Assembly (NCBI GenBank): GCA_033063855.1
Contig: CP093831.1
Coordinates: forward strand, 25,048,001-25,112,000
Source of the DNA: Smittia aterrima
Taxonomy: Eukaryota > Arthropoda > Insecta > Diptera > Chironomidae
Direction: 5' to 3'
Length of the DNA stretch: 64,000 bases
Part shown: one piece after another, positions 49,625 to 58,850 of the stretch
Layout: each line of letters opens with the position of its first letter
Position numbering within the stretch: position 1 is the stretch's first letter
Translations under genes and position numbers: made by a program
Notes under the pieces: model-generated
The model's database searches: none
What the model was told of the DNA's origin: nothing
What the model saw: only the letters and a program-made list of their open reading frames with translations

Positions 49625-49744
49625 GACGAGTACCTTTGCTGATGTAAACTGACGGAGACTCAAACTTGGAAGGAGATTTATACTTTTGAATTATCGTTTT
49701 AACTCACTTTCCTTAATTTTAAAGAAATTTCTTTTCAATTCTTT

Positions 49745-49845
49745 CTTTGTTTACAAACAAACATTTCTCGCGGCAACTTCGCATCAATTGAAGCAAAAAA
49801 AAATGTTGAAGGATAAAACTGAATCGGTTGGAAAGCTCAACTCAA
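49745..49845 (-). promoter_or_regulatory. Shared upstream element, gene 13 (variant)
   Basis: The core is at 49778-49797. Plus-strand text is TTCGCATCAATTGAAGCAAA, with one spacer change and a degenerate right arm. CGCGGCAAC, TTTGTTTACAAACAAAC and AATCGGTTGGAAAGC are retained. Confidence 0.5.
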
Positions 49846-50057
49846 TTATTTTGAGAGAAATAACTTCATCAATCTCATGACATGAAACTTTCATGATGAA
49901 AGTTTTCACTGAATACGCTCAAGTAAGAACTAAAATAGATTAAAGAAAAATCAAATTTAATTTATTTTATTAATTCACATAAAATATGTTTAAAATTTAT
50001 TATCTCAGAAAATCAAGATCAATTTATGATTTTAATGATAATTCGAAATATTTCAAT

Positions 50058-50336
50058 TCATGTTTTGTGCACGTTTCTGTTCATGTGTTCGTTCAACCGA
50101 ATCATTGTTTTCGCTTGATGTTTGCACTTCGGGCATTTGAAAATTCGTGGTGCGATGTGAAATTTATTATGCTCCTTAAGTTCTTCGATAGTTTTATATT
50201 TATTTTTACATTTTGTCATCTCACAACGGAAAAACCTTTCCCCTGACGAATGCAACGTTTTCATGTGACGGGTAAAGTTACAATCACTTATCCACTGTTT
50301 ACAAAGTTTACATTGATTCTTCATATGAATCCTCAT
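50058..50336 (-). pseudogene. Trailing finger fragment after gene 14
   Basis: A 92-codon frame starts at an ATG that overlaps the TGA of gene 14 (ATGA) and reads three to four fingers (CKLCKQWISDCNFTRHMKTLH, CEMTKCKNKYKTIEELKEHNKFH, FKCPKCKHQAKTM...HMNRNVH). It matches the ends of other arrays. It is probably the remainder of a third array cut off from gene 14 by a frameshift. Reinitiation as a separate small protein is conceivable but not supported by an upstream element. Confidence 0.6.
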
Positions 50337-52921
50337 TGTCTGTCATTTTGTACTCTGCTATTTATGTGACATTCCATTCGCTGCAATGTCGTCGATCGAT
50401 GATCACACTTCGGACATTTGTAGTTTTTGGGTCCGATGTGAATTCTCTCGTGCTCTTTCAATTCTTTAAAATTTTTAAATTTATGTTGACATTTTGCAAT
50501 GTTACAAGATAGAAACTTTTGACCAGATGAATGATACTTTTTAAAATGATTTTTCAAATCTCTTTTAGTCAACGACTTTTTGCAGATTGGACATGGAACT
50601 TTTATATGATGCTTCATGTGATCCCGAAGTAGAGTTTTATTCCTAAATATCTTGCCACACAAATCACATTGAACTTTGTCGATCTCATGACTTCTTTTCT
50701 TATGTAAGTTTAGAATATGCAAGGTGAAGTAAACTTTCTTACAAATGTTACATTTGAACTTTCTAGATGACGAATGTTGATCAACGTGGCTCTTAAAGAA
50801 ACGCTCAGCGAACATTCGCTGACAAATCGGACAAGGAAGCCTGATATGATGTTTCATGTGCTGTGTAATAAGAAGCTTAGTTTTAAATATTTTATCACAC
50901 AGATCGCAATGAAGCTTCATCTTGGAATGAACGTTATTTTGGTGTTGTCTTAATCCAGCTTTTGTTGCAAATGACTGAACGCAAGATTTGCATTCAAATT
51001 TCGTTTCAGGCTTCGACGCGAAAATTCCGTGGCGATGCTGCTGTTGATGAGACTTCAATTGTTGGTTGAATGCAAAGTTTTGTTTGCAAGTTTCGCATGA
51101 AATTTTCTTCACGTGACTCTGATAATGCTTTCTCAGATATTGTCTATTTAAAGTTGTGTAATCGCATTTGATGCAGAGCCAAGTTGATCCTCTGTGATGA
51201 TCTTGATCGATGTGATTTTCCATGCAGTTTTTACAATCGTATTTGTTATCGCATAAACTACAATCTTTAACTTTTGAAGATTTTGTCATAAGTAAACATT
51301 TTTTGCACCTTCCCATAATTTTACAAATCTTCAAATGATCATTGAGAACGATGGATTCTCTAGCTATGAAGTTACATTTGTTGCAAACTAAATATGTTGC
51401 AAACACCTCAGGTTTATTAGATTTCCATCTTTTATCAAATTTCCTCAGAACAATCTTCACTTCTCTCACTTCTTTGATCTCTGGTTCAGGATCGTCCGGC
51501 ATGATCAGAACGAAATGTCTTTCCGGTTCATGTTTGATGTTCTGGACAATTTTTTCTGTTGTCAACTGATCCTTTACTTCTTCAATCTCTGCTTCTTCAA
51601 CTTCTAACTTTATGTTTTCTGGAAATGGTGGAGTAAAATGATTTTCTGTTTCTTGTTCGATGATGTCAGAGATTTCTCCACGATTCATTTCTTCAAAATG
51701 TTCAAATTCCCTGTGTTTAATCTTCAAGTGGGAATTGATGCTGTGAAAATATTTTGTTTGAAACTCACACTTCGGGCATTTATAGCATTTAAGACCAATG
51801 TGAATTTTTTCGTGCTCCTTCAATTCTTTGATGCTTGTGAATTTTTTATGGCACATCGCAATTTTACAAGCCAGAAATTTCTCTCCCGATGAGTGATATC
51901 TTTTCACGTGATATTTTAAAAATGGTTTACGAATCGATTTCGTGCAGATTGGACATGGAATCTTGAAATGCATCTTCAAGTGAGTAATCATATTAATTTT
52001 TTTGACTGTTTTTCCACACATATCGCATTGAACTTGCTTAAAATTATGTTTTCCTCTCTTATGATTATAAAGATTTTTTTTGGCTGAGAAAACTTTTTCA
52101 CATTCATCACATTTAAACTTTGCTGAGGACGAATGCTGCTCAATGTGTTCTTTAAGACGAAGCCCAGTTATCATGTGCTGACAAATCGGGCATGAAACTT
52201 TGAAATGAGTTTGCATATGGTTTTGAAGGAGAATCTTAGTTTTAGATATTTTGCCACAAATATCGCAATGAAACATCATTTTACTATGGACCATGCTTTC
52301 GTGTTGTTGCAATCGTAGTTTAGTTACAAATGAACGATCACAAGATTGGCATTCAAATTTAGTTTGTGGTAGAGATGCGAAAACTCCGTGGCGATGTTGC
52401 TGTTGATGCTTTTTCAAATTATCTTTGGTAGCAAAGTTTTTTTTGCAAGTTTCGCATGAAAACTTCTTCTCGTGGGATTGATAATGACTTCTTAGACATA
52501 GCTTGTTCAAGGTTTTGTAATCGCATTTGCAGCAATGCCAAGTTGAACCATTTCGATGATCTTTAACTTGATGTGTTATCTTGCAATTCTTACAATCGAA
52601 TTTTAAATCACATAAACTGCATTCTTCAGCATTTTTTGATTTTCTCTTCAAGAAACATTTTTCACATTTTTGAACTTTTTCACAACTTTTTGAATGTCGC
52701 CTCAAGTAATGCGAACTTGTAAATACTAAGTTGCAATTGCCACAAACAAAATAAGTCTCGAACAATGTAGCTTTCGTTTTCTTCCATTTTCCATCAAATT
52801 TCCTCAAAACTGTTTTCACTTCCTTCACATCAATCTCTGGATCCTCTGGTAAAATGAAAACGAAATGTTTTTCTTTTTCATGTTTAATATTGTCAATAAT
52901 TTTTTGATTAAAGTTTTCCAT
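50333..52921 (-). CDS. Cluster C2H2 zinc-finger protein 14, double array
   Basis: 862 residues, starting MENFNQKIIDNIKHEKEKHF. It contains two complete family units in one frame. Unit 1 has one acidic motif, KEVKTVLRKFDGKWK, a Cys/His module (CEKCFLKRKSKNAEECSLC...HQVKDH) and about ten fingers (to about 410). Unit 2 (from about 440) has IEQETE and IKHEPE, REVKIVLRKFDKRWK, a second Cys/His module (CKKCLLMTKSSKVKDCSLC...HIDQDHH) and about ten more fingers. This is the largest array in the window and both halves look functional. It probably arose by in-frame fusion of two tandem genes. Confidence 0.87.
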   Translation of the reverse strand: MENFNQKIIDNIKHEKEKHFVFILPEDPEIDVKEVKTVLRKFDGKWKKTKATLFETYFVCGNCNLVFTSSHYLRRHSKSCEKVQKCEKCFLKRKSKNAEECSLCDLKFDCKNCKITHQVKDHRNGSTWHCCKCDYKTLNKLCLRSHYQSHEKKFSCETCKKNFATKDNLKKHQQQHRHGVFASLPQTKFECQSCDRSFVTKLRLQQHESMVHSKMMFHCDICGKISKTKILLQNHMQTHFKVSCPICQHMITGLRLKEHIEQHSSSAKFKCDECEKVFSAKKNLYNHKRGKHNFKQVQCDMCGKTVKKINMITHLKMHFKIPCPICTKSIRKPFLKYHVKRYHSSGEKFLACKIAMCHKKFTSIKELKEHEKIHIGLKCYKCPKCEFQTKYFHSINSHLKIKHREFEHFEEMNRGEISDIIEQETENHFTPPFPENIKLEVEEAEIEEVKDQLTTEKIVQNIKHEPERHFVLIMPDDPEPEIKEVREVKIVLRKFDKRWKSNKPEVFATYLVCNKCNFIARESIVLNDHLKICKIMGRCKKCLLMTKSSKVKDCSLCDNKYDCKNCMENHIDQDHHRGSTWLCIKCDYTTLNRQYLRKHYQSHVKKISCETCKQNFAFNQQLKSHQQQHRHGIFASKPETKFECKSCVQSFATKAGLRQHQNNVHSKMKLHCDLCDKIFKTKLLITQHMKHHIRLPCPICQRMFAERFFKSHVDQHSSSRKFKCNICKKVYFTLHILNLHKKRSHEIDKVQCDLCGKIFRNKTLLRDHMKHHIKVPCPICKKSLTKRDLKNHFKKYHSSGQKFLSCNIAKCQHKFKNFKELKEHERIHIGPKNYKCPKCDHRSTTLQRMECHINSRVQNDRQ

Positions 52922-53107
52922 GATGCACTAAAATTGTCTCTGACGATTTTCAGCAGCTGATGTTGTTAACTGTCCGAGATCTGAACTTAAACTGATATGA
53001 CAAATTTAAGTTGTCACTTTAAATATATTTTCTACCTGATCTTAGGTAAATTTATCAATGATTAATTAGCAACAAGTTATTTTTGTTGAAAATTTGCTGA
53101 TAAGATG

Positions 53108-53190
53108 TTTGTTTACATAAATTTAAGCGGCAACTTCGCATCATTTAACGCAAAATTAAACCGAATCGCTTGATAAGCTTTAAGCTTAAT
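53108..53190 (-). promoter_or_regulatory. Shared upstream element, gene 14 (diverged)
   Basis: The core at 53134-53150 reads TTCGCATCATTTAACGC on the plus strand, so the right arm is displaced. TTTGTTTACA (about 53107-53116) and GCGGCAAC remain. It is the most diverged copy, at the distal end of the cluster. Confidence 0.45.
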
Positions 53191-53634
53191 TTATGCTTCG
53201 ATTTGAATGAAAAGCTTCTCATTGTTTATTTTCGTTAAAATTGATTATTCCTGAAGCAAAATTTAACTCAATAAACTTTATCGATCGTCCTTAGTTCAAC
53301 CGACAAAAATCGCTCTCTCAAATGCGACTAAATTATGAAAATACTTTCTTGCACTAATCCGATTAGAGTTTAAGAGCTTCACTGAGCGAACGACTAAGAT
53401 ATCGTGAAAATGCCTTGAGCGTCATAAGAGTCTGTCCTTGACATTGACATCAAAACTAAACTTGTCACGTTTTCAAACTAGATGAACGTTGAGGAACGAC
53501 TTTGATATTTTCCCGATTACGAAAGCGCAGGCGGCAAAGTTTGTCCTCAAATATTTACGTGAACCTTAATTTTTTGGGAATTATTATGATTCGATTATGA
53601 AGTTATGAATAATCCAATTAACCAACATTTCGCA
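53191..53634. other. Intergenic between the zinc-finger cluster and opsin 1
   Basis: About 440 bp with no supported gene. The right part probably contributes to opsin 1 regulation. No zinc-finger relic was found here, so the cluster seems to end at gene 14. Confidence 0.45.
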
Positions 53635-53645
53635 CAATCAAATTA
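53635..53645 (-). promoter_or_regulatory. RCSI-like site, opsin 1
   Basis: TAATTTGATTG on the minus strand fits the rhodopsin core sequence I consensus TAATYNRATTN, a Pax6/homeodomain-type site of insect photoreceptor promoters. It lies 26 bp left of a TATA box. Confidence 0.6.
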
Positions 53646-53671
53646 GTTTTCGGCAGTTTTCCAATTTTTCG

Positions 53672-53677
53672 TATAAA
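53672..53677 (+). promoter_or_regulatory. TATA box, opsin 1
   Basis: TATAAA, 26 bp after the RCSI-like site and about 145 bp before the ATG. Confidence 0.65.
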
Positions 53678-53820
53678 TTGATGAACAAAATTTGACAACG
53701 ACGAGTCGTGCTTTGGTGTTTTCATGTCTGAAGTAGTTCGTTCAAACGAAAAGCGATTTTCTTCAGCTAATTTTTCTCAATCAATTTTTAGAGTGTGAGA
53801 TAAAGTGAGAAGTTGCTAAG

Positions 53821-55005
53821 ATGGCGTATAATCCAGGACTTCAGTGGAATCAACCGATGGGCGGTCCAGGAATCATGGGGAACTGGACAGTCGCTGATAA
53901 AGTGCCACAGGAGATGCTGAAACTCGTTGATACTTACTGGTATCAATTTCCTCCGATGAATCCACTTTGGCATTCAATTCTGGGAACAGCAATTGCAATC
54001 TTCTCCGTCGTCGCTTTACTCGGCAACATCTGCGTCATTTACATCTTTTCAAAGACCAAATCACTTCGCACTCCTTCCAACCTTCTCGTCGTCAACTTGG
54101 CTGTGTCTGACTTCATGATAATGTTCACGATGGGACCACCAATGGTGATTGACTTAAAGTTACTTTGAAAACTCAGAAAGTCAATTGAAATTTAATTTCA
54201 GGTCGTCAATTGCTGGAACGAGACTTGGGTCTTCGGGCCTTTGATGTGTGAGCTTTACGGAATGGCTGGGTCTCTCTTTGGCTGTATCTCCATTTGGACA
54301 ATGACAATGATCGCATTTGATCGTTACAACGTCATCGTTAAAGGATTGTCAGCTAAGCCAATGACTCACGGAAACGCGATCTTGAGAATTTTCTTCATTT
54401 GGGCAGCGTCAGCTGTTTGGACACTTCTTCCTCTCTTTGGATGGAATCGATACGTCCCAGAAGGAAACATGACAGCTTGCGGAACTGACTACATCACAAA
54501 GGGCTGGCAAAGTCGTTCATACATTCTCGTTTATGGCATTTGGGTTTACTTCTTCCCTCTCTTGATGATCATTTACTCTTATCACTTCATTCTCAAAGCT
54601 GTCTCGAAACACGAGAAGAACATGCGTGAACAAGCAAAGAAGATGAACGTCGTTTCATTGAGATCTGCTGAAGCTTCGAGTACCAGCGCCGAGTGTAAAC
54701 TCGCTAAAGTCGCTTTGATGACAATCTCTTTGTGGTTTTTCGCTTGGACTCCTTATTTGATTATTAACTTCGCTGGAATCTTCGAGTTGACAAGACTTTC
54801 TCCTCTCGCGACAATCTGGGGATCGCTTTTCGCGAAAGCCAACGCAATCTACAATCCAATTGTTTATGGCATTAGCCATCCAAGATATCGAGCTGCATTA
54901 TTGAAGACTTTCCCGTCTCTCGCTTGTGGCAGCTCCGAAGAAGGAGACATTCAATCAACAGTCTCTGGAATTACGACTTTGACAGATGAGAAGGTCGCAG
55001 CTTAA
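53821..55005 (+). CDS. Long-wavelength (Rh6-type) opsin 1
   Basis: Exons 53821-54144 and 54202-55005 (donor GTGATT, acceptor TTTCAG, phase 0) give 375 residues. A seven-helix rhodopsin: N-glycosylation sequon NWT near the start, KSLRTPSNLLVVNLAVSDF in helices 1-2, DRYNVIVKG at about 148, EGNMTACGTD in loop 2 (Glu counterion and disulfide Cys), NMREQAKKMNVVSLRS in loop 3, and chromophore Lys at about 320 in SLFAKANAIYNP. The sequence is of the insect long-wavelength class best known from mosquito and Rh6-type opsins. It couples light to Gq in microvillar photoreceptors (family knowledge). An RCSI-like/TATA promoter is present, and opsin 2 follows in tandem. Confidence 0.93.
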
Positions 55006-55307
55006 ACATAAAATGACAAACGCAAATTCTAATGGACATGAGATGGAAAACTTAATTTTTATTTGTAGAATAGAAAACGAGCATTCAAAAAAAAATCCAA
55101 AAAAAAAGAAAGTTTCATTCACGTTATCAAAAATGTGAAATTGCGAAAGCTTCTTAATATTTTAAAATCGATGAAGATTCTAATAATAAAAGGATCTAAC
55201 TTATGAGAAGCAATTACGACTTTGTGGGGAACGTGAGCGGTTCAAAGCAATCAATGGAAGATTTGAAAATTTCAAGGCTTTTCCATTCCTAAGCCGATCG
55301 ATTTCCT

Positions 55308-55318
55308 CAATTGAATTA
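55308..55318 (-). promoter_or_regulatory. RCSI-like site, opsin 2
   Basis: TAATTCAATTG on the minus strand fits TAATYNRATTN exactly. Orientation and distance to the TATA box (28 bp) match opsin 1. Confidence 0.6.
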
Positions 55319-55346
55319 AAGGCTTTAAATGCATTCTCGAATCGAA

Positions 55347-55352
55347 TATAAA
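55347..55352 (+). promoter_or_regulatory. TATA box, opsin 2
   Basis: TATAAA, 28 bp after the RCSI-like site. Downstream, the 5' leader shares TCTGAAGTAGTTCG and CGATTTTCTTCAGCT with the leader of opsin 1 (about 53729-53770 and 55390-55450). Confidence 0.65.
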
Positions 55353-55542
55353 CCGCATCGCGGTGTGCAAAGCTTCAAGTTGTATTTGGTCTTCGCTTAC
55401 ACTGAGTCTGAAGTAGTTCGCTTGTGCAAGCAACGATTTTCTTCAGCTCGCAATCAAAGGATAAAAGAAAGTGATTAAACTGAAAAGTGTTTAAAAGTTT
55501 CATTGGAAAAATAATCTTTCGGAAAAAGTTAATTAATTTGAA

Positions 55543-56646
55543 ATGGCAGCATTCGCAGCATATCAATCACTCGGTGGACATCACGCTGGGAACATGACTG
55601 TCGTTGACATGGTTCCAGCTGACATGCTTCACTTGATCGACCCGCATTGGTATCAGTTTCCACCAATGAATCCATTGTGGCATTCAATTCTGGGCTTCGT
55701 TATCTTCGTCCTCGGCTGCGTCTCGATGATCGGCAATTACGTCGTCATTTCAGTCTTCACATCGACCAAATCTCTTCGATCTCCTTCCAATCTCTTAGTT
55801 GTTAACCTCGCCTTCTCTGACTTCTTGATGATGTTCACCATGGGCCCGCCAATGGTCATCAACTGCTATCACGAAACCTGGACTTTCGGACCACTCGCTT
55901 GTCAACTTTACGCAATGGCTGGATCTCTCTTTGGTTGTGTTTCAATCTACACGATGATGATGATTGCTTTCGATCGCTACAACGTTATCGTTAAAGGATT
56001 GTCCGGAAAACCTTTGACAAACAGCGGCGCCATGATTAGAATCGCTTTCATCTGGGCTTTCTCACTTGCATGGACTGTCGCTCCTCTCTTCGGATGGAAT
56101 CGTTATGTTCCTGAAGGCAACATGACTGCTTGTGGAACTGACTACTTGTCTCACGATTGGTCAAGCCGCTCTTACATTTTGATCTATGCATTGTTCGTCT
56201 ACTGGGTTCCTCTCTTAACCATCATCTACTCGTACTTCTTCATCTTGAAAGCTGTCTCAGCTCACGAGAAGAACATGCGCGAACAAGCAAAGAAGATGAA
56301 CGTCGCTTCATTGAGATCTGCTGAAAATGTCAACCAAAGTGCTGAGTGCAAACTCGCTAAAGTTGCTTTGATGACAATCTCTTTGTGGTTCATGGCGTGG
56401 ACTCCTTATTTGATCATCAACTTCACTGGAGTCTTAACGAAATCAAAGATCACTCCACTCGCGACAATCTGGGGATCTCTCTTCGCTAAAGCTAACGCTG
56501 TCTACAATCCAATCGTCTACGGCATTAGCCACCCGAAATACCGCGCAGCTCTCTCCAAGAAGTATCCAGCTTTGTCTTGCGCAAGCGAGCCAGCTATTGA
56601 GACTCAATCAGTTGCGTCCGCTGAGTCAGTTGTAGAAAAGGCTTAA
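55543..56646 (+). CDS. Long-wavelength opsin 2, intronless
   Basis: A single exon of 367 residues. All opsin landmarks are present: NMT sequon, DRYNVIVKG at 144, EGNMTACGTD at about 191, NMREQAKKMNVASLRS in loop 3, Lys316 in SLFAKANAVYNP. It is highly similar to opsin 1 and slightly closer to mosquito long-wavelength opsins at the N-terminus (MTVVDMVPADMLHLIDPHWY). It lacks the intron of opsin 1 although its promoter and leader are homologous to those of opsin 1, so it is a tandem duplicate that lost the intron (or opsin 1 gained it) rather than a simple retrocopy. Confidence 0.94.
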   Translation: MAAFAAYQSLGGHHAGNMTVVDMVPADMLHLIDPHWYQFPPMNPLWHSILGFVIFVLGCVSMIGNYVVISVFTSTKSLRSPSNLLVVNLAFSDFLMMFTMGPPMVINCYHETWTFGPLACQLYAMAGSLFGCVSIYTMMMIAFDRYNVIVKGLSGKPLTNSGAMIRIAFIWAFSLAWTVAPLFGWNRYVPEGNMTACGTDYLSHDWSSRSYILIYALFVYWVPLLTIIYSYFFILKAVSAHEKNMREQAKKMNVASLRSAENVNQSAECKLAKVALMTISLWFMAWTPYLIINFTGVLTKSKITPLATIWGSLFAKANAVYNPIVYGISHPKYRAALSKKYPALSCASEPAIETQSVASAESVVEKA

Positions 56647-56950
56647 GCTAACTTAATGATGATAACTCGCAAAACTGAACTGTGACTATTCGCCTCGTGT
56701 ACATTTCTTTTAATTTATTTGTTTGTATCAATGAAGAAAATGCAAAAAAAAATCAGGCAATTGCATTGAACTCATTTCTCATGTGAAGACGCAAAAGATG
56801 AATATTAAAATAAAGAATTCTCAAAATTATTTATTTATTAGTTCAGAAAGTGCTGACAGATATTGCTGTGATCGTCAGTATCGAGAGACCAGAACATCAA
56901 AGACAAAAAGGTATAAGACATTGAATTAAACTAGAACACGCAAATTTCAT
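56647..56950. other. Convergent intergenic region
   Basis: The 3' flanks of opsin 2 (plus) and ionotropic receptor A (minus) meet here. An AATAAAG signal near 56810 could serve the opsin. Nothing else seen. Confidence 0.45.
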
Positions 56951-58850
56951 TTAAGCTAGAAACGAAATTCGATTTGATCTCGTCAGACGAATCCAAATTC
57001 TCTTCAGATGAAAATGGCAAAGCTCTGCAATAAATGCGATCACTGACAATGATAAAGCGCAAAGCCAAATTGAGAATCCAGTCGAGAGATGATCTATCGT
57101 GAGCACAACAAGATTCGATTCTTCTGCTTTCCTCACTTTCAGTTCAGCGAAATATTTTATGCGGTTTGACCAATTTTCAATAATTCCGCTGTCGATGAAT
57201 CCGGAATGAACAATTTTGGGATCGAATGACGGATGCAACATAATCGCGGTGTTCATGCTTAAAATGTTGACTTCCAAGTAATTGAACTTGAGAGTTTCCC
57301 GATATTTGCTGGCTTTTTCTAGTTCAATTGTAGTTCCCAGAATGCATCCGTCGAACGATGAATTTTGAATTTGAATGAAATGTGATGACAGTTCCTTGTT
57401 GGTCGCATGTTTGAAGCTTAACCTAAAAAATATTAAATATAAAAATAATTTCTTTTAGCGGCATAACCACTTACGGCTCCAAAGCTTCTAAATTGAAATG
57501 TTTTTGAGCTCTGAATTCTGCATTCATTAAAGTGTAGACAGGAATGCCTTTCTCCACAAGTTCTTCCATCGAACTGATTGGTTTTTTCTGTGGATTTGTA
57601 GTCAGAAACTCGAAGTAGACTCCTTGGTAAGCTGTTCTCATGATTAAACTGAATATGATGAAGTTCATGAGCAGCATCCTTGAAACGTTTCTTGCTGGTA
57701 AAGTTAGTTGCCCGATTCCCATGAAAGCTGCGACAATGTTCAATCCAGGAGTCGAAACGTTCTCGCCAAGAACAAACGCAGCAATCGATCGAGATCTCGA
57801 GAGTCTCACAACAATCACAACTGAGAAAGCAGTCAAGAAAGTAAAAGCGAGAAGAATCCAAGTTAACTCATCGAAGGGCAGAATGAACTTTTCTTCTGAT
57901 GTGAAGAATGCTCCAGGAGGAACGATGATGGTGAAAACGCTTGTTAAAATTGGTTTAGAGATTGGAAAATCTTCGAAGAAAAATTTTAATATTGGAATCG
58001 ATTGCAGATGCCAATCATATCTAGGCGGCGGCATCTTGTGTTCCTTCTTCTCACTGAGATTCAGATATCGAGGAGGAACAGTTTCAAAGTCATCCTCCAG
58101 CCAAGTCTCAATTGTGAAGTTCAAACTCCGGCTCATTTCTTCAGCCAAATTGAAGAGATATCCTTCAGTGTGAATGTTCTCCACTTTTCCATCTTCGGTT
58201 GTTGTCCAGTTGAATTCACTTTCAATGTAAAGATTCACACCGTAACAAACTCTGAGCGTGCAGCCATGAAAGTTATCGATTTTCGCGTTAGAAAATTTCT
58301 TCGTTTTCCATTTCAACTGCTTTTTCGAGAATCTGTTTATTTCGATCAGTTGTTGCTGGTGACAAGCTTGTGGCGTATACCATGTCACCTCTTTCAGGTA
58401 AATTTCTCCTTTCTCTTCGATCAAATATTGATATATTGGAAAACCTTCGCCTGGTAAGTTTCCCAAGACCTCTTTCGTTTTGAGCTCCGGACAAACGATG
58501 AGAAGATGACGTGTTGTGCTGGTCGATTCATGTCTCATTATATTTCGCTCAAAGATTGTGAAACTTTCAAATTTATCGAAAATGAGAATCGCTGATGTTT
58601 TGAATTCGTAAGAGACGTTTGCTGATGGATTCACTTGTGTCACTCGATAAGCCAAATTTCCGAGAAGTTTAATTGTTTCGTCAACTAAGCTCACGTTCTT
58701 CGAATTGTAGAAGATTTCAAAAGTTTTTCCGTTTTTCACAAAATTATTTTCTGCGTATTCCTTGATAGCAATCGCCACAAAGTTTTCTTTGGAATAGCCA
58801 GCACTGATATTTAAAGAAATCACAAGCAAAAGAAGAAAGTTCCACTTCAT
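56951..58850 (-). CDS. Divergent ionotropic receptor A
   Basis: Exons 58850-57475 and 57422-56951 (phase 2) give 615 residues. A signal peptide (MKWNFLLLLVISLNISAGYS) precedes a long extracellular domain with several N-glycosylation sites. The ligand-binding S1 part (CTLRVCYGVNLY, EGYLFNLAEEMSRSLNF), M1 (ELTWILLAFTFLTAFSVVIV), a pore-like stretch (LNIVAAFMGIGQLTLPARN), M3 (MLLMNFIIFSLIMRTAYQGVY), an S2 lobe and M4 near the C-terminus (STGFSIWLCALSLSVIAFIA) follow. This is the insect IR architecture, a variant iGluR fold; SYTANLAAF is replaced by RTAYQGVYFEF. Likely a dendritic chemosensory channel subunit needing a co-receptor. Ligand unknown. Confidence 0.85.

Noticed and set aside
8298..53190. 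The repeated 20-bp inverted repeat as a CRISPR-like or transposon terminal repeat
   Set aside because: Copies are kilobases apart, always at the same position relative to genes, with no regular spacers, no transposase and no paired ends.
57640..58457. Long plus-strand frames opposite ionotropic receptor A (and the same opposite B)
   Set aside because: Antisense shadows conserved only because A and B are recent duplicates.
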